Assembly: GCF_004337705.1 (NCBI RefSeq)
Contig: NZ_SKBU01000006.1
Span: forward strand, 124,001 to 188,000
Origin: Rubrobacter taiwanensis
GTDB lineage: Bacteria; Actinomycetota; Rubrobacteria; Rubrobacterales; Rubrobacteraceae
Direction: 5' to 3'
Length of the DNA stretch: 64,000 bases
This document shows, piece after piece, positions 41,316 through 50,440 of the stretch (positions are counted from its first letter, which is position 1; each line of letters begins with the position of its first letter). Under the pieces are notes generated by a model. The model did not search any database and had not been told where the DNA came from. It worked only from the letters and a program-made list of their open reading frames with translations. The translations under genes were made by a program, and so were the position numbers.

Positions 41316-42089
41316 TCAGCCCCGGAGGAAGCCTCCCTCGGAGTGGATGACCTGGCCCGTGATCCAGGCCGCCTCGTCGCTCGCCAGGAACGCCACGAGC
41401 CGGGCGGCGTCCTCCGGCCGGCCGATGCGCCCGAAGGGGAACCTGGGCAGGAGCTCCCGTTTCAGGTCTTCCGACATCCAGCCGGTGTCGGTGGGACCGG
41501 GGTTCACGGCGTTTACGGTTATGCCCTTCTCCGCCACCCCGGCGGCCAAAGCAGCGGTGAAGGCCTCGACGGCCCCCTTGGTGGCGGCGTAGGCCAGCTC
41601 CTCCGGCATCGGGCCGAGCGACTGCCCGGAGGTCAGGTTGATGATCCTCCCGGACTCGCCCGAGAACCGGCGGGCGAACTCCGCCGCGAGCAGCAGAGCA
41701 CCCCGCACGTTGACCGCGTAGTGGGCGTCGAGCGTGGAGGCGTCCAGCGCGCGGTAGCCGTCGCGGGTAGAGTACGCGGCGTTGTTGACCAGGATGGCGG
41801 GCGGTCCGAGCTCGCGCTCCGCCTCCTCCAGGAGGCGCGCCGGGGTCTCAGGGAGCGAGAGGTCGGCCTCCAGGCTCGCTGCGCGGATACCGAACCCGCG
41901 CAGCTCCACAAGCAGAGCTGCCGGATCATCGCTTTCGGCGCCCCAGGGCGTCTCACCGTCGTAGGCACGCCAGCCGGTGAAGAAGATCTCCGCCCCCCGC
42001 GCCGCAAGCTCCCGGCAGACGGCGAATCCTATGCCCCGCCGCCGGCTCACGCCGGTGACGAGCGCGACGCGCCCGCACAGCCTGCTCAC
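41316..42089 (-). CDS. SDR family oxidoreductase (FabG-like)
   Basis: 257 residues from GTG 42089, which has GGAGGTAAG upstream. NAD(P) motif TGVSRRRGIGFAVC (the RRxGIG variant), VNNAAYSTRDG, and the catalytic Ser...Tyr-x3-Lys in NLTSGQSLG...LAYAATKGAVEAF. VNAVNPGPTDTGWM and GRPEDAARLVAFLASDEAAW are typical of 3-oxoacyl reductases. Substrate unknown. Confidence 0.9.
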   Translation of the reverse strand: MSRLCGRVALVTGVSRRRGIGFAVCRELAARGAEIFFTGWRAYDGETPWGAESDDPAALLVELRGFGIRAASLEADLSLPETPARLLEEAERELGPPAILVNNAAYSTRDGYRALDASTLDAHYAVNVRGALLLAAEFARRFSGESGRIINLTSGQSLGPMPEELAYAATKGAVEAFTAALAAGVAEKGITVNAVNPGPTDTGWMSEDLKRELLPRFPFGRIGRPEDAARLVAFLASDEAAWITGQVIHSEGGFLRG

Positions 42090-42109
42090 CTTACCTCCGG
42101 CCCCGTACC

Positions 42110-42580
42110 TCACTCTCTCCCCTCGTAGATGTTCGCCGCCACCACCCGGCCTTCCAGCTCGGCGGGGACGAGGATGCGCCGGTATCCCGGCCCCTCGAAC
42201 GCGTCGAGGCGCGGCCACATCCCGGGGAGCCGCCCGGAGACGAAGAGCAGGCAGCGCACCTCCCCCGCCTCCGGGTCCCACCGGAAGTACCTCAGGCCGC
42301 GCCGGATCGAGACCCCGCCCCGCACCCGGCACTCCCGCCACTCTCCCTCCAGCCCGGCGAGCACCCACTCGTTCGGCTCGCCCGGGGCCAGGGTTCCGTA
42401 GACCACGAGCCGCCGGGAAGGACGATCAAGCACCGCATCCAGCACCTCTTCGGCCTCTCCTGCGGCCGATCGCGCGCCGGCGGCGCGGAGCGCCTCGCGC
42501 AGCGACCGCCCGCAGCCGGAAGCCCGGGCCCGGTTCGCTAGCTCCAGAACCCGCAGCAACCTCTCCGGCTCCAGGATCAT
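42110..42580 (-). CDS. gamma-glutamylcyclotransferase-like (AIG2/GGCT) protein
   Basis: 156 residues. After a helical N-terminal extension of about 57 residues comes LVVYGTLAPGEPNEWVL, the YGTLxPG substrate-binding loop of the GGCT fold, and later WPRLDAFEGPGYRRILVPAE, whose DxFEGxxY segment carries the usual catalytic Glu. Divergent from the LPDTGG gene, 20 bp upstream of the SDR gene. Confidence 0.82.
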   Translation of the reverse strand: MILEPERLLRVLELANRARASGCGRSLREALRAAGARSAAGEAEEVLDAVLDRPSRRLVVYGTLAPGEPNEWVLAGLEGEWRECRVRGGVSIRRGLRYFRWDPEAGEVRCLLFVSGRLPGMWPRLDAFEGPGYRRILVPAELEGRVVAANIYEGRE

Positions 42581-42680
42581 GAGACAAGTCTAATGCACCT
42601 TTAATCTCATTTTAATGCGACCCGGGTAATATCTCGCGTGCAGGGGTGGAGCAGGCAAACCTCGAGAACCGAAAGGAGGT

Positions 42681-42920
42681 ATGGTGAAGAGGCGGATTCT
42701 AACCCTGTTTATCACGGCGCTGCTCGCTCTGGCGCTCCTTGCGCCGGCGGCTCTCGCCCAGGACGACGACAACGACGACGCCGACGACAACGGAGGTGCG
42801 GCCCCGCTGCCGGACACCGGAGGAGCCGCTCTGGTGGTTCCGGCCGCAGGAGCGCTGCTGGTAGGCTCCGGGATCCTGACGGGCGCCGTCGCCCTCAAGC
42901 AGCGGCGGCGCGGCTCGTAG
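42681..42920 (+). CDS. small LPDTGG cell-surface protein
   Basis: 79 residues: signal peptide (residues 1-26, VKRRILTLFITALLALALLA), an acidic spacer (DDDNDDADDNGG), then PLPDTGG, a hydrophobic helix (ALVVPAAGALLVGSGILTGA) and KQRRRGS. This is a complete LPxTG sorting signal, leaving only about 25 residues of mature protein. AAAGGAGGT ribosome site. A TAATAT -10 lies at 42627. A strong hairpin follows. It may be a peptide tether or a structural wall peptide; no sortase in view. Confidence 0.8.
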   Translation: MVKRRILTLFITALLALALLAPAALAQDDDNDDADDNGGAAPLPDTGGAALVVPAAGALLVGSGILTGAVALKQRRRGS

Positions 42921-42955
42921 CCGCCCGGTCCCTTTGGCGGCCTGCGCCGCCCCGA

Positions 42956-42991
42956 AAGAGAGAACGGCCGCCGGTGCGGCCGTTCTCTCTT
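42956..42991. terminator. bidirectional hairpin terminator
   Basis: A perfect 16-bp stem, AAGAGAGAACGGCCGC with its complement, around loop CGGT. It lies between the LPDTGG gene and the convergent cupin gene and has A/T-rich outer ends on both sides, so it can terminate both. Confidence 0.85.
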
Positions 42992-43045
42992 ACAGCTCAC
43001 CGATGACCCCCGGCCGGGCGGGCACGGAGGTCATGCCGGAGAGCC

Positions 43046-43405
43046 TCACCCGCCCGCCCGGCCGTAGACGTCTTCCAGACGGACGATATCGTCCTCGTCG
43101 AACTCCCCGAAGGAGATCTCCAGAACCCGCACCGGCTCGGACCCGATCGCAGAGAGCCGGTGCGTCGTCTGGCGGGGGATGAAGACCTTCTCGCCCGGGT
43201 CGGGCTCCAGGACCTGTTCTCCGAGCTCGACGCGCGCGCCGGGGTCCAGCACGACCCACAGCTCGTCGCGCCTGTGGTGGTACTGGCGGGAGAGAATCCC
43301 GCCCGGGTCCACCGTGATGATCTTGACCGTGCACGGCAGGTTGTGCGTGTACTGCTCGAACCTGCCCCAGGGTTTGTCTACCTTGAGCGAAGCGGGCTTC
43401 TCCAC
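43046..43405 (-). CDS. cupin, mannose-6-phosphate isomerase type II-like
   Basis: 119 residues: WGRFEQYTHNLPCTVKIITV, PGGILSRQYHHRRDELWVVL (cupin motif 1, H-x-H...E) and PGEKVFIPRQTTHRLSAIG (motif 2 with His). This is the stand-alone form of the C-terminal domain of bifunctional phosphomannose isomerase / GDP-mannose pyrophosphorylase. Probably sugar-phosphate isomerisation, substrate unproven. Confidence 0.82.
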   Translation of the reverse strand: MEKPASLKVDKPWGRFEQYTHNLPCTVKIITVDPGGILSRQYHHRRDELWVVLDPGARVELGEQVLEPDPGEKVFIPRQTTHRLSAIGSEPVRVLEISFGEFDEDDIVRLEDVYGRAGG

Positions 43406-43431
43406 CAGAACACCTCCTGCAGAAGAATGGC

Positions 43432-43701
43432 TTACTCGCCTTCCGGCAGCTCGCCGGCGGCTATGGCGGCCAGAGCCTCGACGGCCGCCCGGGCGTCCGG
43501 CCCCTCCGCCCGGATCTTTACCCTATCATCCTTCTTCACCGCGAGGGTCATGAGCTTTAGAGGGCTCTTGGCATTCGCCGTCTTGCCGTCCTTCTCCACC
43601 TCGATCTCCGAAGCGAACTGCTTGGCCGTCTTCACGAAGACCGCCGCCGGCCGGGCGTGTATGCCCTCCTCATGCCCTACAACGACCTCCCGTTCCACCA
43701 T
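43432..43701 (-). CDS. ptsH: phosphocarrier protein HPr
   Basis: 89 residues with the phosphoryl-accepting His15 in EGIHARPAA and a serine at position 46 (ANAKSPLKLMTLAV). The Ser46 surroundings differ from the LKSIMGVMSLG of Firmicutes, so regulation by HPr kinase is doubtful. No EI or EII gene is nearby; it may serve a dihydroxyacetone kinase or a PTS encoded elsewhere. Confidence 0.93.
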   Translation of the reverse strand: MVEREVVVGHEEGIHARPAAVFVKTAKQFASEIEVEKDGKTANAKSPLKLMTLAVKKDDRVKIRAEGPDARAAVEALAAIAAGELPEGE

Positions 43702-43842
43702 ACCTGCCTCTCCTTCCGGTACATACGAATCTCGGCAGAGGGATTCTAACCCGCCCGCAGCCTCCGAGACAGGGCCGGACCCCCGCCCTAGAGAAGTAGG
43801 GTAATATCTCTAAGGGCAGGGAAAACGATACCGGGAGGAAAG

Positions 43843-44208
43843 TTGCCGAAGCTGGAAGTGGAAGGGTACGGCACGTTCGACGTGCCGGAGGGCAAACGGC
43901 TGGTCAAAGCGATAGAGGAAGACGCCGGGGTAGATATCCTGCACCGCTGCGGCTCCTACGCCAAGTGCACCACCTGTCGCATCGAGTACCTGGACGGGGA
44001 ACCGGAGAAGATGACCAGGGCCGAGCTGGAGGTGCTCGAAGCCCGCGGCCACCTGGGGGACTTCCGGCTCTCGTGCCAAGCGGTCTGCGACCGCGACATG
44101 CGGGTGCGGGTCCTGATGACGGTCAGCTCCACCGGACTGGACGGCCCCGGCCCCGAACCGGCGGACGAGATCACGCCCGAACCCGAGTGGGTGGACAGAC
44201 CGTACTGA
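43843..44208 (+). CDS. 2Fe-2S ferredoxin
   Basis: 121 residues from TTG 43843, 1-2 nt after a GGGAGGAAAG site. Plant-type ligand spacing: C36, C42 and C45 in CGSYAKCTTC, and C78 in RLSCQAVC (C82 nearby). The C-terminal tail is acidic and Pro-rich. Electron carrier for an unidentified partner; the Rieske oxygenase at 62520 is one far candidate. A TAATAT -10 lies at 43802-43807. Confidence 0.9.
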   Translation: MPKLEVEGYGTFDVPEGKRLVKAIEEDAGVDILHRCGSYAKCTTCRIEYLDGEPEKMTRAELEVLEARGHLGDFRLSCQAVCDRDMRVRVLMTVSSTGLDGPGPEPADEITPEPEWVDRPY

Positions 44209-44215
44209 CCGGCCG

Positions 44216-44244
44216 TTGAGCGGCCCGTAAAAAGAATTTAAGAT
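44216..44244 (+). promoter_or_regulatory. candidate promoter of phaC
   Basis: TTGAGC at 44216-44221 and TAAGAT at 44239-44244 are 17 bp apart, 39 bp before the phaC ATG. Confidence 0.5.
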
Positions 44245-44283
44245 ACAAGGCGCCGGGCAGGGAGCGCAGAGAAGGAAGGCGGC

Positions 44284-46179
44284 ATGACGGACTTCAGAGG
44301 AAGCGGCGGCGAATCCCGGACCTCTCCTCCGGCGGCGTTCGAGGCGTGGTCGCGGTGGTTGCGGCAGAACACGGGCGAGGCCGCGGCGCGGCCGGGTGCG
44401 CCTGCTCTGTGGCCGGTCCCTGCCGGGGAGGGCGGTGGGTTCCCCCCGGCTCAGGACCCGCTGCTGTGGGCCGTGCAGAAGCTGTGGGACGCTCACCCGT
44501 TGCGCAACATACTGCCGCTCAACTGGGCGGAGATCATTCGCGCGCTGCAGGTTCTGTGGATGCGGGAGATGAGCGACCCGGTGCGGGCCACCGAGCGGGC
44601 GCTAGAGTACAACCGCCGCCTCTTCGAATCCACGCTGGAGGTGTGGAACGAGGCGACGGCCCGTTTCTGGGGGCTGCCGCGGCAGAAGCGGGAGGGGAGA
44701 TCGGACAGACGCTTCTCCGCGCCGGAGTGGGAGAGCAACCCGTTCTACCAGACGCTCAAGGAGAGCTACCTTTTGGCCTCGGAGTACCTGCTCCGGGAGG
44801 CCGAGGAGACGGCCGACGACCGGGAGACCGAGGAGCAGCGGCGTCTCAGGTTCCATCTCAAGCAGTTCGTGGACGCGATGGCCCCGGTCAACTTCCTCCT
44901 GACCAACCCCGCTGCGCTGCGGCGCATCGCGGAGACGGGCGGGGCCAGCCTCGCGGAGGGGGTCCGCAACTTGCTCGCGGACATCCGGGAGGGGCGTCTG
45001 AGCATGACCGACGCCACCGCCTTCGAGGTCGGGGAGAACCTGGCGGTCACGCCGGGCAAGGTCGTCTACCGCAACAGGCTCATCGAGCTCATCCAGTACG
45101 AGCCCCGGACCGGGCGGGTCTACGAGGTCCCGATCCTCTTCATCCCGCCCTGGATCAACAAGTACTACATCCTGGACCTCCGGCCCGAGAACAGCATGGT
45201 CCGCTACCTGCTGGAGCAGGGCTTCCAGGTGTTCATGATCTCCTGGAAGAACCCGGACGCCTCGATGGAGGACACCGCCTTCGAGGACTACATGACGCTG
45301 GGACCGCTGGCCGCGGCCGGGGTCGTAAGAGACATAACCGGCTCGGAGAAGATCAACCCGGTCGGCTACTGCGTCGGGGGGACGCTGCTCGCGGTGACCC
45401 TCGCCTACCTCGCCGCCGGAGAAGGCGAGAACCCCTTCCACGCGGCCACCTTCATGGTCGCCCTGCAGGACTTCTCCGAGGTCGGCGACACCGCGGTCTT
45501 CATAGACGAGCCCCAGATAGAGTTCATGGAGCAGCAGATGCTGGAGCGGGGCTACCTGGACAAGCAGGACCTGGCGAACATGTTCAACCTGCTGCGGGCG
45601 AACGACCTGATCTGGTCCAACATCATCAACAACTACCTGCTCGGGCAGAAGCCGCCGCCCTTCGACCTGCTGTACTGGAACTCCGACGGGACCCGCATGG
45701 CCCGCGAGGCGCACAGCTTCTACCTCCGGAACACCTACCTGGAGAACAACCTCGTCAAGCCGGGCAAGGTGGAGATCGGGGGGAGGCCCGTAGACCTGGG
45801 CCGGATCACGAACGAGATCTACGCCGTCGGGGCCGAGAGAGACCACATAGTCCCCTGGCGCTCGGCCTGGAAGATCAGCCGGCTCGCCGGCGGCCGGACC
45901 CGGTTCTGCCTCGCCTCCAGCGGCCACATCGCCGGGATGATCAACCCGCCCTCGAAGGGCAAGGGCCGCCACTGGGTCAACGAGAGCGGCGACGCCGGAG
46001 ACTTCCGCACCGCCGAGGAGTGGCGCGAGAACGCCACCGAGAAGGAAGGCTCCTGGTGGACGGACTGGACGCTGTGGCTTGCGCCCCTCTCCGGCGATAA
46101 GATCCCCCCGCCGCCCATAGGCAGCGAGAACCACCCGCCGATAGAGGACGCTCCCGGCACCTACGTCCGGGAGAAGTAG
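44284..46179 (+). CDS. phaC: poly(3-hydroxyalkanoate) synthase, class I
   Basis: 631 residues, typical of class I PhaC working without a PhaE or PhaR partner. The nucleophile is Cys363 in the lipase-like box GYCVGG; the Asp is in VGAERDHIVPW and the His in LASSGHIAGMINPP. The N-terminal third (FEAWSRWLRQNTG, DPLLWAVQKLWDAHPLRNIL) is the dimer/capping domain. Product is a carbon-storage polyester. AGAAGGAAGG site precedes ATG. No phaA, phaB or phasin gene is adjacent; pyruvate carboxylase follows. Confidence 0.95.
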   Translation: MTDFRGSGGESRTSPPAAFEAWSRWLRQNTGEAAARPGAPALWPVPAGEGGGFPPAQDPLLWAVQKLWDAHPLRNILPLNWAEIIRALQVLWMREMSDPVRATERALEYNRRLFESTLEVWNEATARFWGLPRQKREGRSDRRFSAPEWESNPFYQTLKESYLLASEYLLREAEETADDRETEEQRRLRFHLKQFVDAMAPVNFLLTNPAALRRIAETGGASLAEGVRNLLADIREGRLSMTDATAFEVGENLAVTPGKVVYRNRLIELIQYEPRTGRVYEVPILFIPPWINKYYILDLRPENSMVRYLLEQGFQVFMISWKNPDASMEDTAFEDYMTLGPLAAAGVVRDITGSEKINPVGYCVGGTLLAVTLAYLAAGEGENPFHAATFMVALQDFSEVGDTAVFIDEPQIEFMEQQMLERGYLDKQDLANMFNLLRANDLIWSNIINNYLLGQKPPPFDLLYWNSDGTRMAREAHSFYLRNTYLENNLVKPGKVEIGGRPVDLGRITNEIYAVGAERDHIVPWRSAWKISRLAGGRTRFCLASSGHIAGMINPPSKGKGRHWVNESGDAGDFRTAEEWRENATEKEGSWWTDWTLWLAPLSGDKIPPPPIGSENHPPIEDAPGTYVREK

Positions 46180-46260
46180 CAGCCCCGGCCGCGCACCCGC
46201 CGGGGGCATGCGGTTAGAATACGGGGGCTTCGTCAGCAGGCCGGCGGAAGGAGAGAAGCT

Positions 46261-49200
46261 TTGCTCAAGAAGGTCCTGGTAGCCAACCGCGGGGAGATCG
46301 CCATCCGGGCTTTCCGGGCGGCGTACGAGCTGGGCATCCGCACCGTAGCCGTCTACACCCCCGACGACCGGGGCTCCCTGCACCGCCAGAAGGCCGACGA
46401 GGCGTATGAGATCGGGGAGGCGGGGCACCCGGTGCGCGCCTACCTGGACATAGAGGAGCTGGTGGCGACCGCAAAGCGGGTGGGGGCGGACTCCGTCTAC
46501 CCCGGCTACGGCTTCCTCTCCGAGAGCGCGGCTTTCGCCGCGGCGTGCGCGGAGGCCGGGCTCACCTTCGTCGGTCCTCCGCCGGAGGTGCTCTCGCTCA
46601 CCGGGGACAAGATGCGCGCCCGCCGGGCGGCAGAGGAGGCCGGGATCCCGGTGCTGCGGGCCTCTGACCCCGTCTCCTCCCCTGAGGAGGCGCTCGAAGC
46701 GGCCGAGCAGATAGGCTACCCGGTCTTCGTGAAGGCCGCCGGCGGCGGCGGCGGCCGGGGTCTGCGGCGGGTGGAGCGCCCGCGAGAGCTGCCCGGAGCG
46801 GTCGAGACCGCGATCCGGGAGGCCGCGGGGGCGTTCGGAGACCCCCGGGTCTTCCTGGAGCAGGCCCTCCTCAAGCCCCGGCACATCGAGGTGCAGATCC
46901 TGGCCGACGGCACGGGAGAGGTCATTCACCTCTACGAGCGGGACTGCTCGGTGCAGCGGCGGCACCAGAAGCTGATCGAGATAGCCCCCGCGCCCAACCT
47001 GGACCCCGCGCTGCGCGAGCGGTTGTGCGAGGACGCGGTGAGGTTCGGCCGGCAGGTCGGCTATCTGAACGCCGGCACCGTAGAGTTCCTGGTCGGCGAG
47101 AGCGGAGAGCACGTCTTCATCGAGATGAACCCCCGCATCCAGGTCGAGCACACCGTGACCGAAGAGACGACCGACGTGGACCTGGTGCACGCGCAGCTCC
47201 GGATCGCGGGCGGCGAGACGCTGCGGGACCTCGAGCTGCGCCAGGAGGAGATAAAGCAGCGCGGCGTGGCGCTGCAGTGCCGGGTTACGACCGAGGACCC
47301 GGCCCGGGGCTTCCGGCCGGACACGGGCAAGATCTCGGTCTACCGCTCCCCCGGCGGAGCCGGCATCCGGCTCGACGGCGGCAACGCCTTCGCCGGGGCC
47401 GAGATCTCACCCTACTTCGACTCGCTCTTGGCCAAGCTCACCGCCCGCGGTCCCACCCTCACCTCCGCCACCCGGCGCGCCCGGCGGGCGCTGGCCGAGT
47501 TCCGGGTGCGCGGCGTGGCGACCAACATCGCCTTCCTCAACGCCGTGCTGAACGAGCCGGACTTCCTGGAGGGGAGGACATATACCAGCTTCGTGGACGA
47601 CCGGCCCCACCTCACCTCCGTCTCCACGGGCCGCGACCGCGCCAGCCGCCTGCTCTCGCTGCTCGCCGACGTGACCGTCAACCGGCCGCACGGCGAGCCG
47701 CCCCCGGTGCCCGACCCGAGAAAGAAGCTCCCGCCGCTGCCGGACGGAGACCCGCCCCCCGGCTCCCGGCAGCAGCTGCGGGAGCTGGGCCCCGAGGGCT
47801 TCGCCCGCTGGCTGCGCGAGAGGCAGCAACTGCAGGTCACCGACACCACCCTGCGCGACGCCCACCAGTCTCTCTTGGCCACCCGGCTGCGCACCTTCGA
47901 CATGCTCGCCGCCGCGCCCCACATCGCCCGCATGCTCCCCGAGCTCTTCTCCGCCGAGGTCTGGGGCGGAGCCACTTTTGACGTGGCGCTGCGCTTTCTG
48001 CACGAGGACCCGTGGGAACGGCTGGAGCGCCTGCGGGAGGCGCTGCCGAACATCTGCCTGCAGATGCTCCTGCGGGGCCGCAACGCCGTCGGCTACACCG
48101 GGTACCCGGATGATGTGGTGCGCGCCTTCGTCGAAGAGGCGCACGCCGCCGGCATAGATATCTTCCGCATCTTCGACGCCAACAACGACATCGACCAGCT
48201 GCGCCCCGCCATAGAGGCGGTCCGGGAGGCCGGAGCCGTCGCCGAGGGCGCGCTCTGCTACACCGGCGACCTCTCGGACCCGCGGGAGGATCTCTACACC
48301 CTGGACTATTACATGCGGCTGGCCGGGCAACTGGTCGAGGCTGGCTCGCACATCCTGTGCATCAAGGACATGGCCGGGCTCCTGAAGGCCCCCGCGGCCC
48401 GGAGGCTCATCGGGGCGCTCCGGCAGGAGTTCGGGCTGCCGGTGCACCTGCACACCCACGACACCGCCGGCGGCCAGCTCGCCACCTACCTGGCCGCCGT
48501 GGAGGCGGGCGTGGACGCCATAGACGGAGCGGCGGCCCCGCTCTCGGGCATGACCAGCCAGCCCAATCTTTCCGCCATAGTCGCGGCCACCGACCACACC
48601 GAACGGGCTACCGGGCTCTCCCTGGAGGCTCTGGGAGACCTTGAACCCTACTGGGAGGCGGTCAGGAGCCTGTACGCGCCGTTCGAGGCGGGGCTCAGGT
48701 CCCCGACCGGGACGGTCTACCGGCACGAGATCCCGGGCGGCCAGCTCTCCAACCTCAGGCAGCAGGCGCTGGCGATGGGGCTCGCCGACCGCTTCGAGGA
48801 GGTGGAGCGCCTCTACGCCCGCTGCGACGAGCTGCTCGGGAGGATAGTGAAGGTCACCCCGACCAGCAAGGTCGTCGGGGATCTGGCCCTGTACCTGCTC
48901 TCGGCCGGCATAGAGCCCGAGGAGCTCGAAGAGAGGCCGGGCGACTACGACCTGCCGGATAGCGTCATAGGCTTCCTGCGCGGCGAGCTCGGCACGCCCC
49001 CGGGCGGCTGGCCGGAGCCGTTCCGCACCCGGGCGCTCGCAGGCCGGGTTGAGGCGGCCACGAACGGCGGGATCTCGGAGGCGGACCGGAAGGCTCTCGA
49101 GGGGGAAGACCGGCGGGCGGCCCTCAACCGCCTGATGCTCCCCGGTCCGGCGAAGGAGTACGAGTCCAACCGCGAACGGTACGGAGACGTCTCGGTGGTG

Positions 49201-49641
49201 CCGACGCGGGCGTTCCTCTACGGGCTCGAGACCGGAGAGGAGCTGGCCGTGGACCTGGAACCCGGCGTGAGACTCTATATACAGCTCGAAGCTATGACCG
49301 ATCCGGACGAGCGCGGCATCCGGACGCTCATGCTCACGATGAACGGCCAGCCGAGGCCCGTAGACGCCCAGGACCGCTCGCTCAAGCCCGAAACCCCGGC
49401 CCGGGAGAAGGCCGACCCGAACGATCCGGCCCACGTCGCAGCCCCGATGACCGGCGTGGTGACGATCTCGGTCGAGGAGGGGGCGCACGTGGAGGCCGGA
49501 CAGCAGATCGCAACCATAGAGGCGATGAAGATGGAGTCCTCCATCAGCGCTCCGGCGGCCGGCGTGGTGCAGCGGGTCGCTGTGCCTTCGGGCACGAACG
49601 TGGAGCCGGGAGACCTGCTGGTCGTGCTAAAGCCCGCTTGA
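46261..49641 (+). CDS. pyc: pyruvate carboxylase
   Basis: A 1126-residue multidomain enzyme making oxaloacetate from pyruvate, bicarbonate and ATP. Residues 1-450: biotin carboxylase (VLVANRGEIAIRAFRAAYEL, KAAGGGGGRGLRRV, FIEMNPRIQVEHTVTEE). About 515-1040: carboxyltransferase (TDTTLRDAHQSLLATRLRT, EVWGGATFDVALRFL, CIKDMAGLL, HTHDTAGGQ). About 1055-1126: biotin domain with K1090 in IEAMKMESS. TTG start after GGAAGGAGAG. One uninterrupted chain, as usual for this enzyme. Confidence 0.97.
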   Translation: MLKKVLVANRGEIAIRAFRAAYELGIRTVAVYTPDDRGSLHRQKADEAYEIGEAGHPVRAYLDIEELVATAKRVGADSVYPGYGFLSESAAFAAACAEAGLTFVGPPPEVLSLTGDKMRARRAAEEAGIPVLRASDPVSSPEEALEAAEQIGYPVFVKAAGGGGGRGLRRVERPRELPGAVETAIREAAGAFGDPRVFLEQALLKPRHIEVQILADGTGEVIHLYERDCSVQRRHQKLIEIAPAPNLDPALRERLCEDAVRFGRQVGYLNAGTVEFLVGESGEHVFIEMNPRIQVEHTVTEETTDVDLVHAQLRIAGGETLRDLELRQEEIKQRGVALQCRVTTEDPARGFRPDTGKISVYRSPGGAGIRLDGGNAFAGAEISPYFDSLLAKLTARGPTLTSATRRARRALAEFRVRGVATNIAFLNAVLNEPDFLEGRTYTSFVDDRPHLTSVSTGRDRASRLLSLLADVTVNRPHGEPPPVPDPRKKLPPLPDGDPPPGSRQQLRELGPEGFARWLRERQQLQVTDTTLRDAHQSLLATRLRTFDMLAAAPHIARMLPELFSAEVWGGATFDVALRFLHEDPWERLERLREALPNICLQMLLRGRNAVGYTGYPDDVVRAFVEEAHAAGIDIFRIFDANNDIDQLRPAIEAVREAGAVAEGALCYTGDLSDPREDLYTLDYYMRLAGQLVEAGSHILCIKDMAGLLKAPAARRLIGALRQEFGLPVHLHTHDTAGGQLATYLAAVEAGVDAIDGAAAPLSGMTSQPNLSAIVAATDHTERATGLSLEALGDLEPYWEAVRSLYAPFEAGLRSPTGTVYRHEIPGGQLSNLRQQALAMGLADRFEEVERLYARCDELLGRIVKVTPTSKVVGDLALYLLSAGIEPEELEERPGDYDLPDSVIGFLRGELGTPPGGWPEPFRTRALAGRVEAATNGGISEADRKALEGEDRRAALNRLMLPGPAKEYESNRERYGDVSVVPTRAFLYGLETGEELAVDLEPGVRLYIQLEAMTDPDERGIRTLMLTMNGQPRPVDAQDRSLKPETPAREKADPNDPAHVAAPMTGVVTISVEEGAHVEAGQQIATIEAMKMESSISAPAAGVVQRVAVPSGTNVEPGDLLVVLKPA

Positions 49642-49877
49642 ACCGGCGAACCCTCAACCTGCTCGCGCTGGGTGTGGCGGTCGGCGGGGCGGCCGCCGCA
49701 CTCATCACGGGCCTGTGGCGTTCCGGGCTGCTGGGACTCTCCCTGGGACTGGCAGTGCTGCTCTACGGTATCGGGGCGGCGCTCTACGGCCAAGACCGGG
49801 CCGCAGGATGGGTGCTGGCGGCCGTGGGAGCACTGGTCACCGCCGGGCACGTCATCCAGCTCCTACTCCCGCGATAA
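49638..49877 (+). CDS. small membrane protein downstream of pyc
   Basis: 79 residues, TTG start overlapping the pyc stop (TTGA). Two to three hydrophobic helices: LNLLALGVAVGGAAAALITG, GLLGLSLGLAVLLYGIGAAL and GWVLAAVGALVTAGHVIQLL. No family recognised. Its end overlaps the convergent pduO gene by 15 bp. Confidence 0.6.
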   Translation: MNRRTLNLLALGVAVGGAAAALITGLWRSGLLGLSLGLAVLLYGIGAALYGQDRAAGWVLAAVGALVTAGHVIQLLLPR

Positions 49878-50390
49878 CGAGTAGCGGCCGTCGGCGCGGC
49901 GGGCCGCCACGAAGAGCACGTCCGAGAGGCGGTTGAGGGCCTTGAGGGCCTCCGGATGAGCCTCCGGCAGGCCGGCGGCGACCGCCGCACGCTCGGCCCG
50001 GCGGACCACCGCCCGGGCCACGTCCAGGTGCGCCCCGAGCTTCGTCTCGCCCGGCACGACGAACTCGCGCGGCAGCGCGGTGCGCGCCTTGAGCTCCTCC
50101 AGCCTCCCGTCCAGGGCGCGCACGTCCGCCCCGGCCACCTGGTTTGGCTCCTCGGGCATCGCCACATCCCCCATGATGCGGTACATGAGCCGCTGGAGGC
50201 CCAGGAGCAACTCGTTCAGCTCGCCCTCTCCCGCCTCCGCCCGCGCCAGCCCGATGAACGCGCTCGCCTCGTCTATCTCGCCGAGCAGGGCTATGCGCGC
50301 ATCCGCCTTGGAGAGCCGCCCGCTCCCGAGCAGCGTGGTGGTGCCATCGTCGCCGCGCCGGGTGGAGACCCGGGGATTCCTCTCGCTCAT
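49863..50390 (-). CDS. PduO-type ATP:cob(I)alamin adenosyltransferase
   Basis: 175 residues. ATP-binding N-terminus STRRGDDGTTTLLGSGRLSK, then IDEASAFIGLARAE, PGETKLGAHLDVARAVVRRA and LNRLSDVLFVAAR, which are the conserved PduO blocks. Makes adenosylcobalamin for B12-dependent mutases. The family's P-G-G-x-x-x-x-A motif appears as PGETKLGAHLD, a minor variation. Confidence 0.93.
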   Translation of the reverse strand: MSERNPRVSTRRGDDGTTTLLGSGRLSKADARIALLGEIDEASAFIGLARAEAGEGELNELLLGLQRLMYRIMGDVAMPEEPNQVAGADVRALDGRLEELKARTALPREFVVPGETKLGAHLDVARAVVRRAERAAVAAGLPEAHPEALKALNRLSDVLFVAARRADGRYSLSRE

Positions 50391-50440
50391 GGCCTCTCCT
50401 CTCGCTCAGACCACCTGATAAAATCTTCCGCGCAGCCATC

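Noticed and set aside
42956-42991. Perfect 16-bp inverted repeat as a transposon end
   Set aside because: It is a single hairpin between two convergent genes, exactly where a bidirectional terminator belongs, and no transposase is near.
44602-49488. Very long minus-strand frames opposite phaC and pyc
   Set aside because: Both plus-strand genes carry full catalytic motifs; the antisense frames have repetitive Arg/Gly/Leu composition and no recognisable domain.
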